Below, piece after piece: positions 18,195 to 25,050 of a stretch of DNA of 25,050 nucleotides. Every line of letters begins with the position of its first letter. Position 1 is the stretch's first letter. Both the position numbers and the translations under genes were made by a program. The notes beneath the pieces are model-generated. The model searched no databases and was not told the DNA's origin. It saw only the letters and a list, made by a program, of their open reading frames with translations. This stretch comes from Chara braunii (Eukaryota; Streptophyta; Charophyceae; Charales; Characeae): the NCBI GenBank assembly GCA_003427395.1, contig BFEA01000009.1:456071-481120 (forward strand), in the 5' to 3' direction.

Positions 18195-20267
18195 GAGTTT
18201 CATTTAGCTTTCGCTTTCAACGATCATCAGAAAGGGCGATTGGATGCAAAGCTAGTTCCCCTTGTCAGGATCCACACCGTACAGCACGAGTGTTGGAATG
18301 ATAAAGGGTTTGCCTATGAGTTTGGGATAGCAGCGGAGGTCTCCGACCTGCTTAGAGCCAAGATAGATTCTTTCGTGGCTGAACCTACCGCATCCACCTA
18401 CGCGAACAAGTGGTTCGTGTTCAGGAAGTCCAATAAGACACTCAGGTGGATCCAGGACCTGCAGAAGCTCAATGCGGTAACAATTAGGGACTCAGGTTCG
18501 CTTCCACAGACCGATTTATTGGCAGAATCTCATGCGGGGCGAAGCATTTACTCCCTGATAGATCTGTACTCAGGATATGACGAGCTGCCACTCGATGCGA
18601 GGAATAGACCGTACACCGCAATGCACACCCCCGTAGGGCAGCTGCAGATGCAAGTGACCCCTATGGGTTTTACAAATGCGGTAGCAGATGCGCAGAGGAG
18701 GATGCTCGCCGTCGCAGGGGATATGTTTCCGGAAAACTGTGAACCGTATATAGATGATAATCCCGTAAAAAGCGTAAGGTACAAGGACGAGACGGTGGTC
18801 GAGCCAGGGGTACGAAAGTTTGTTTGGGACCACCTGCAGGATATTAAGGACTTACTCCAGCGGTTCCTTGTTTATAATATTACTGCAAGCGGACCCAAGA
18901 GCATCCTGGCCGTCCCGGAAGTAACCATACTGAGATTTCGCTATGGAGCCTATGGGAGGAGACCCGACCCAGCAAAGACGGATAAGATCTCCTTGTGGCC
19001 GACACCCCTGCACACCACGGCGAAAGTACAAGCCTTTCTAGGGGGGGTTGGGTTCTGGAGGATCTTTATCAAAGGATTCGCAAAAGTAGCAGAGCCTATC
19101 CGCGCAATGATTAGGGAAGGCGACACTATGGATTGGACTGAGGATAGGGAAGCGGCAGCCCAAACCCTGAAAGACATCATGTCCTCTGACCAGGTCATTC
19201 TAGCAGCACTCTGTTTCAATGACGAGGTAGGACGACCCTTCATCTTAGAAACAGACGGGGGACCACTGGCAGTTGGAGGAATATTGATACAGAGAAGCGA
19301 GGAAGGCAAAAAAAGACCAATCAAATTTGAAAGTAGGACCCTGAATTCAGTAGAACGACGCTATTCGCAGTTCAAGAAGGAGGTCTTAGCAATCTTATAT
19401 TGTCTTAAGATCTTCCAGGCATACCTGTTCGGGAGGCGATTTATCTTAAGGATCGATCCCACCAACGTTGTCCGAGCCCTAAAGAACTACAAGCCTACAG
19501 ATCCGACCGTTGGCAGATGGATAGGCTTCATATGGCAATTCGACTATAAGGTCGAGCGAATTGCAGGGCTTCGAAATAAGGTAGATGAACTGAGCAGGGT
19601 ATGTATCACGCCAGAAGGAGTAGAGGACGAGGAACCAATTGACGCCTTCCTGGAGTACGAAGGAGGGACCCTTGTTGTGGATAATGAGATGGCAGATCCG
19701 ACAATTACAACAGGTCAGTTGCTGATTCAGACCTTGGAAAAGGGCGCACCTGCAATGGTTGCAGAACTCAGGGAAAGACCAGTCACCACGGTCAAGCGCA
19801 AAGAGGAAAAAGACTTGTGGGGAGCAGAAGTAAGAGCCAGAGAGGAACTGATGGCAATGACCATGGAAGGGGGACGAGACGCCGTGATGACGTTAGCCGA
19901 AGCCTGGGTGCAGAAGGAGTGTCAGTACCTGGTCAACCTCACTCGGGAGGAGCAGGGTACGGATCAGAAGGAACAGGAGTTCTTCCTCATACAGATGTAC
20001 GAGAGCGTCTTCAAAGAAATCGGTCTGTTGCTTGTAGGGAACAAACAACCCACGGAAGTCAGTCCGAAGGCAACGGAGGAAGTTGAAAAGTTAGTCCTAA
20101 GAAATGGCCACCTATTCAAGAGAGAGGAAGGGATGATGCCTAGACGCGTCGTTTGTGGGAGGTCTAGGCAGCTTGACGTAATTCGGGCAATGCATGATGG
20201 GCTAGCTGGGGGTCACCGGTCGTCAAAGGGGAGACTTGCAAAGATTGTGCCCCTGTATTTCTGGTAG
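18195..20267 (+). CDS. pol: Reverse transcriptase - RNase H - integrase zinc domain
   Basis: The longest frame in the window (675 codons if started at the TTG 18240; truly an internal part of pol, open from 18195). RT: KWFVFRKSN, the first catalytic Asp in SLIDLYSGY (residue 108), TPMGFTNA, and YIDD at residues 170-173. RNase H: the acidic triad appears as TDGG (Asp 339), KKEVLAI (Glu 381) and RIDPTN (Asp 406), with NKVDELSR at the end. The integrase HHCC domain starts with MHD...GGH (His 652 and His 659) and is cut by TAG at 20265-20267 after YFW. The order RT-RH-IN and the motifs are those of Ty3/gypsy elements, which copy the element RNA to DNA in cytoplasmic particles. RT and RH look complete in their key residues; the usual TDAS in RNase H is TDGG. 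Confidence 0.88.
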   Translation, partial: EFHLAFAFNDHQKGRLDAKLVPLVRIHTVQHECWNDKGFAYEFGIAAEVSDLLRAKIDSFVAEPTASTYANKWFVFRKSNKTLRWIQDLQKLNAVTIRDSGSLPQTDLLAESHAGRSIYSLIDLYSGYDELPLDARNRPYTAMHTPVGQLQMQVTPMGFTNAVADAQRRMLAVAGDMFPENCEPYIDDNPVKSVRYKDETVVEPGVRKFVWDHLQDIKDLLQRFLVYNITASGPKSILAVPEVTILRFRYGAYGRRPDPAKTDKISLWPTPLHTTAKVQAFLGGVGFWRIFIKGFAKVAEPIRAMIREGDTMDWTEDREAAAQTLKDIMSSDQVILAALCFNDEVGRPFILETDGGPLAVGGILIQRSEEGKKRPIKFESRTLNSVERRYSQFKKEVLAILYCLKIFQAYLFGRRFILRIDPTNVVRALKNYKPTDPTVGRWIGFIWQFDYKVERIAGLRNKVDELSRVCITPEGVEDEEPIDAFLEYEGGTLVVDNEMADPTITTGQLLIQTLEKGAPAMVAELRERPVTTVKRKEEKDLWGAEVRAREELMAMTMEGGRDAVMTLAEAWVQKECQYLVNLTREEQGTDQKEQEFFLIQMYESVFKEIGLLLVGNKQPTEVSPKATEEVEKLVLRNGHLFKREEGMMPRRVVCGRSRQLDVIRAMHDGLAGGHRSSKGRLAKIVPLYFW

Positions 20268-20567
20268 GGAATGGCAGGCATGGTAGCAACGTATTGTTAG
20301 ACGTGTCTGATATGTCAAGAGAGGAGCTCCGTACGGGTTTACGAGCCCCTTAGACTCACTCGGGTACTGGGACCCGGACACCTTGTTCACCTCGATCTTG
20401 CGGTTATGCCCGTTCTCGCGCGCGGCGGTCCCACACCTAGACGCAAAGTAGTTTTTGTGTCGGACCTCACGGTCGTGTCACACAGGAGTTTCTTTGTTAC
20501 TTTACGAAATACCAACTCCGACTGTGCACGCGTGCTATACCGCTCGCGACTCCCTACGACTGGTTAG
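20268..20567 (+). pseudogene. pol: Integrase remnant
   Basis: Same frame as the RT ORF after its TAG: GMAGMVATYC, a second TAG at 20298-20300, then TCLICQ, which supplies the CC pair of the HHCC zinc finger. HLVHLDL (Asp at 20394-20396) is likely the first catalytic Asp of the integrase core. Clear later core motifs (second Asp, Glu, or a chromodomain) are not seen, and the frame ends in TAG at 20565-20567. The integrase is therefore truncated or too diverged to follow. Confidence 0.65.
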
Positions 20568-22004
20568 GGATCCCGCGAGGTACAACATTACCTCCACCTG
20601 CGGGAGTTGTCACCATCCTTTAGGTGGGCGTATCCCTGCTGAGCTACTGACCCACATACGAAGGTTGTTACATGCAGTCGCAGAGGTAGGTCAGCCGAGA
20701 GCGTTTTCTCGATCGCCGTAGCATAGGCATACGCGCGGTAGAACGCCTTAAGACTGACCCGTATGTCGAGCCCCGAGATACTAACTCTCCGAACCGACTA
20801 TCTAATCAGGTCGACTTCTCGGACAGTCTTCCACGCTTAGCTGACTATGACAGTGACTCTATGTTTCCTTAGTTGACCTTATGAAAATGTCAGAGTCAAG
20901 CTCTTAGTAATCACTCATTCTTCTCAAAAGAAGTCCCAGACAAATGACTTCCTAGGTACCGACCAGCCTACGATCTTACTCACAGATATATATATAAGTA
21001 CAAGTATGTATGTAAATCAGGGGGAACTGAATGAGTGGTGGACCTCACTTTCGCAATTGTTGTGCCCGTTGTCCAATTATCCCAAGTGATCCCAAATCCA
21101 GAAGACAGCACAATGTCCGACACCTGTGCAGATGCAAGAAAAATCACATACACGCATACAGATGCAGACACAGAATGCACTGCAAGCGTCAACCTTTAAC
21201 TCATTCATAACAAGCCACCCACGCTCCAAAACCTTGAAAACAACATTCCTTCCTAAACCTGACTCCTTTTACCCCAGCCCTTCACATTTTCAAAAACCTC
21301 TGAGTGTGATTTTGACAACTTTATGTGTAGATACAAGAGGAAGATTTATCTGTTTCCTTCTTAGGTATTATCTTAGGTGTGGGTATCAAGCCATGTGAAA
21401 GTTGAGTCGGAATTATACCGACCTGTTAACCAGAGATAACAAAATTTGTAGTTCCTTACGGATTTCTTTCGTGGTCCTCTCGAAGAGTGATGAATCTGTA
21501 GACACAACATGGTCCGAACGAATCTCAGCGTCCTCTCTTTGGGTCCTAGAAGATCCTTTCTAGACTTGTGACCCAAAGTTTTGTGCATGTCGTCGACCTA
21601 CTGCCTAACTTCTACCTTGATCTAACTGTCGGTCCGCTGCCTAGTCGGTCCAGGCGACGAACAAGGTTCATTCTTCGCCTCTTCGTCCCTGCGATCCTAC
21701 TCAGTTTCCTTTTTATGAGCCCCATGTTCTTAACCACCACAATTCATTCAATTCGGAAAGAAATCATGTGATAGAGCTCAAATCAGAATTTCAAAGGGTG
21801 ATAAGCCTCTCTGTGTCAAGATCTCACTTTACCCTCTCGGTAGAATCTGAGATAGTTAGTTAGGACCGAATGATGCAGATCGTGGAGAAAGTTAGCGGTG
21901 GTATGACAGACCATTCAGGATATATCCACTTGTTACAGGAGCTTGTTTGACAAAGGCAACCTTGTGGGTCTTGGCCCCTGTGCGCCAAAGCACATTTAGC
22001 AGTA
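20568..22004. other. Right flank, no gene seen
   Basis: Base composition changes from purine-rich to mixed or C/T-rich after about 20400-20700. A short TATATATA lies near 20985. Open frames are short and without motifs. No copy of the upstream leader (a 3' LTR) was recognised. Confidence 0.5.
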
Positions 22005-22637
22005 GGCTTATCCTTTGGCTAGCCACTGATAAGGCAGGTGTCCTTGAAACCTCGCTACTCTTATATCAGACTAGTCACTGATAAGGCAGGATCTCCCTGC
22101 TACTCTTATCACTGACTAGCCCTCAATAAGGCGGGTGTCCAAGGATCCTTGTTACTCTTATAACTGACTAAGTGCTAGGATGTTTATTGATAAGGCAGGT
22201 GTCCTTGAAACCTCGCTACTCTTATATCAGACTAGTCAATGATAAGGCAGGATTTCCCTGCTACTTTTATCACTGGCTAGCCCTGAATAAGGCGGGTGTC
22301 CAAGGATCCTTGCTACTCTTACCACTGAATGAATGTTAGGTTGATCAATGATAAGGCAGGTGTCCTTGAAACCTCACTACTTTTATATCAGACTAGTCAC
22401 TGATAAGGCAGGATTTCCCTGNTACTCTTATCACTGGCTAGCCCTCAATAAGGCGGGTGTCCAAGGATCCTTGCTACTCTTACCACTGAAAAGAGTGTTG
22501 GATTGGTTAATGATAAGGCAGGTGTCCTTGAAACCTCACTACTCTTATATCAGACTAGTCACTGATAAGGCAGGATTTCCCTGCTACTCTTATCACTAAC
22601 TAGCCCTCAATAAGGCGGGTGTCCAAGGAATCCTGAC
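22005..22637 (+). repeat. 161-bp satellite, four units of three sub-repeats
   Basis: GATAAGGCAGGTGTCC starts at 22028, 22189, 22350 and 22512, giving periods of 161, 161 and 162 bp. Each unit holds three related sub-units of about 52, 45 and 64 bp that each begin with (G/A)ATAAGGC(A/G)GG and contain CTACTCTTA. A partial sub-unit precedes the first and the last unit is cut near 22637. One N occurs at 22422. Open frames through it are repeat artefacts. Confidence 0.9.
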
Positions 22638-23045
22638 TTAGCGTACTTTCTTTACTAACACAGTCATAGGTAGTTGTCTAAAGTTACGGATTTTGGGTTT
22701 AGGGTTTAGGGTTTATGTTGAAGTACACTTACCTCACTGTTCCCTGCCTCCAGAGTTTCGCCTGACCTCCGGCAGAGCTCCCACAATCGCCCTGTCATTG
22801 GTCATATACAACTCATGCAATCGATTGCTGGCTCTTAGGGTTAGCTGAGGTAAGGGTTAACTCAACGGGGATCAGACCCTAACCAATACTCGAGGAGACA
22901 TGTATCTGAAAGGTCCGCACAAAGACAAGTATGGAGGAGGATAAAGGAGGTGGGCAACATGATAGTGTCTCCCTTCTCTCCAATGCCCCATACTCTCCTT
23001 CTCTGTCTCTGTATGATGCCTAATGATAACGATAGTAACTAACAG
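22638..23045. other. Unassigned; telomere-like motif inside
   Basis: No gene. Besides the TTTAGGG motif listed separately, TTAGGGTTAG (about 22837) and GACCCTAACC (about 22874) occur nearby in opposite orientations. Confidence 0.5.
22691..22715 (+). repeat. Short interstitial TTTAGGG telomere motif
   Basis: About 3.5 units: one variant TTTTGGG followed by two exact TTTAGGG and GTTTA. TTTAGGG is the plant-type telomere repeat. So few units indicate an interstitial motif, not a chromosome end. Confidence 0.75.
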
Positions 23046-23069
23046 AGACAGCAGAAATAATCAAGAAAT

Positions 23070-23134
23070 AACAATGGAAATAATAAAATAATAAAAATAA
23101 ATAAAATAATAATAATATCAACAGTGACAACACA

Positions 23135-23219
<85 letters not shown>

Positions 23220-23252
23220 TCTAGAATAATAATTGTAATAATAATAATAATA
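23070..23252 (+). repeat. (AAT)n microsatellite
   Basis: A perfect (AAT)n core lies at about 23135-23219 with degenerate AAT-rich sequence on both sides. The minus-strand frame reading poly-isoleucine is an artefact. Confidence 0.9.
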
Positions 23253-24199
23253 GCGTAGGGCAATGACGAAAGTGGAAGGACATATTGCAGACGGTGAAAT
23301 CCCCTTGAAAGCCAGGAAGTCCTACTCTGATCAGAGAGTAGCAATACACTGATGTTATATCAATCGGAATCCGAATACTTCATAGAGTTGTCAATGGGAG
23401 CCTTTCCCTTGATTCAACCGACACGTATATCAGGGGCCTTTCTTCTATTCGGCGATCGACGCCCAGAATATTGTCGTGCCGCTACTACTAGCTCATGAAC
23501 AGATCACACAACCGCTGGCTCCTACAAACCAAAAATGCATGATGTCGACCATGCCGCCCGCTACCAAGTCAACGTACACACCTCACGACATCACCACTCC
23601 TTATCATTTTTCCTTCTCTCTCTTTCTCTTGTTCTATGTGTGCATGCATCTCCGTGTTTCACTTCATGTGTCAATGCGCACCGCAAGCTTGCGTGATTCG
23701 GTTTTTCCGTGCATCACATCATTTGGGTGCATCATAGTCTGTCTTACCCTGTATGTTACAGCATAAGTCCTTCGATATATGTCACACTCTACGTTCCCTG
23801 GTATATGTCACGGTCTGTGTTCCTTGGTTTGTCTAGACAGTTTGGCCCAAACTCTCCGTCAGTCTGTCTGTTTCAATCGTAGGTCTATGTAGATGTATGA
23901 GCTTGTCTCTAGTAGCGCAACCGCATTGTGTCAGTTGTACACCCCCATGCAGTCAACGGTATCTTCTTGGTCAGTCCAGGTTTAATCAGGCAAGTACTGT
24001 GGACACTCAGGGTCGACGGAAAGGGCAGCCCTGTACCAAACAGAAGTATAATCAAGATGCAGCGTCATGCCATTCATTCATCCCTTCGTAACCCATGCGT
24101 AAAAGCTGCTACAGCGGCCTGTGCTACGGTGGTCTGCAAGAGCTCGGAGACGAAGCGGGCAAGAGAGAAGGAGCGTAGCATAGCTATAGGGTAGTTGCG
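23253..24199. other. Unassigned sequence
   Basis: No convincing gene or RNA. C/T-rich patches lie near 23610-23630. Open frames (e.g. 23476-23766) lack motifs. Confidence 0.45.
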
Positions 24200-25050
24200 G
24201 CCATAGCCTCCATAGTTGGAGTTAGTGTGTAGCGTGCGGGTGTGTTTCGTGATACTGCGTATGCGATTGTGTACTGGTCACTGCGCACTGTGTATCTATT
24301 TCCTTGTGCACTTTGTACCTGCGTCACCGTGCACTATGTATCCGTGAGCGTGACTGTGTCATTGCGACTACGTTACTGAATGACTGTGTGTTGCTTAGAG
24401 TGTGCGTCTATGTCTGTGTTACCACGTGCGTGTCACAGTGCCCGCGTCAATGGGACTGCGCGTTTTCACTGGGTAGTATGTGTTACCGTGTGACCGTCAC
24501 CGTATCCGTGTGAATCTGCATCTGCTTCACGGTGTTTGTGACATTGTGTCCATGTCGCGGGATACTGTGTAGTTACCACAACGCATGTGTCGTTGTGTAG
24601 CTGTCACCGTGTGATAGTGTGACTCTCACTGCATGGCTATGCATCTGTCATATTGTATATGTCACATCGCTGAGTACTGTGTGTGTAGGTGTCATAGTGT
24701 CGGTGCTCGTGACTATGTGTGTCACCGTGCACCGAGCGCCTGTGCACTTTGTCTGTGCACTGCGTTCGTGACTGTGTCACTGTGCGTGTGTGTGTCACAG
24801 TGTATCTGTGTCGTCGTATGTCCTTGTTTGTATTTTGCTGTGTAGGCCATAGTCTATGTCACCCCGCGTATGTCAAGGTCTGTGTCTCGCTGTATCTGTC
24901 TGTGCCACAACATCTGTCCGTGCTTACCACGACATCCATGTGTCTCATAGTATCTACGTATGTCACAGTCTGTGTCCCATTGTGTATGGGTGACTATGGT
25001 GAGCCTGTGGTGCAATGCCATGCAGTCAGCGGCACCGGACCAGTCAGTCC
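24200..25050 (+). repeat. Degenerate TGTCAC/TGTGT-rich cryptic repeat
   Basis: Words such as GTGTCAC, CTGTGT and CACTGTG recur irregularly across the stretch to the window end, without a fixed period. A longer motif TATGTCA(C/A)(A/G)GTCTGTGT appears at about 23803, 24870 and 24958. It looks like decayed minisatellite or cryptically simple DNA. Cys/Val-rich frames here are not genes. Confidence 0.6.

Larger units (their letters stand above)
10910..20567 (+). mobile_element. Degraded Ty3/gypsy-like retroelement with four extra ORFs before gag
   Basis: On one strand, in order: four paralogous ORFs (10910-14311), a charged gag-like ORF, a capsid/zinc-knuckle region, an aspartic protease, reverse transcriptase, RNase H and a truncated integrase. 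The order PR-RT-RH-IN is that of Ty3/gypsy (Metaviridae-type) elements. Gag-pol carries five apparent frameshifts and several stops, so this copy should not be autonomous. No LTRs were recognised, and the limits given are only the outermost recognisable coding sequence. Whether ORFs A-D belong to the element is inferred from strand, spacing, shared leaders and similar composition. They could instead be a separate insertion or host sequences captured by the element. Confidence 0.7.

Noticed and set aside
22348-22599. 83-codon frame in the satellite
   Set aside because: It is an open frame created by the 161-bp repeat, and it spans an ambiguous base at 22422.
23039-23344. Minus-strand 101-codon frame rich in isoleucine, resembling a membrane protein
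   Set aside because: It is the translation of the (AAT)n microsatellite.

Overview
The window looks like repeat-rich nuclear DNA of a photosynthetic eukaryote. It holds a decayed Ty3/gypsy-type retroelement, long microsatellites, a roughly 161-bp satellite, tRNA-like repeats and a short plant-type (TTTAGGG) telomere motif. The style of the pol sequence and the abundance of (CAAT)n suggest a streptophyte, perhaps a charophycean alga such as Chara. That assignment is an inference from general familiarity, not a database match. No host gene can be called with confidence.

Layout. Positions 1-4667 show no convincing gene, only short coding-like fragments. A coding-like segment at 4740-5087 may be an exon or relic. 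From 5730 to 7900 lies a dense patch of simple sequence: GC hairpins, (AT)n, poly-A, (CA)n/(CAAT)n turning by a palindromic junction into (TTGA)n and a ~430-bp (TG)n tract, a second (CAAT)n array, poly-T tracts and a 117-bp tandem duplication. At 8020-8240 two tandem tRNA-like units carry Pol III A- and B-box-like motifs. From 8700 to 9504 there are two fold-back structures, one bounded by 16-bp perfect inverted repeats. From 9505 to 10909 no gene is seen.

The main object is at 10910-20567, all on the plus strand. Four tandem paralogous ORFs (A-D, about 250 codons, starts about 870 bp apart) are followed by a gag-like region with a CCHC zinc knuckle, an aspartic-protease domain, reverse transcriptase, RNase H and the start of an integrase. 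Gag-pol is broken by five apparent frameshifts, all of the same sign, and by several stops. ORF A has an early stop and ORF C two adjacent stops, while B and D are open. Each ORF sits behind a short leader, and several leaders contain splice-acceptor-like sequence close to the ATG. The family is not recognised. The arrangement recalls the extra ORF upstream of gag in Ogre/Tat-type elements, but with four diverged copies, and it is the best candidate here for an undescribed system.

The right flank (20568-25050) has no supported gene. It contains a 161-bp satellite built from three related sub-units, the telomere-like motif, an (AAT)n array and a long degenerate TGTCAC/TGTG-rich stretch. No LTR pair or primer-binding site was found by eye, so the outer boundaries of the element are unknown.
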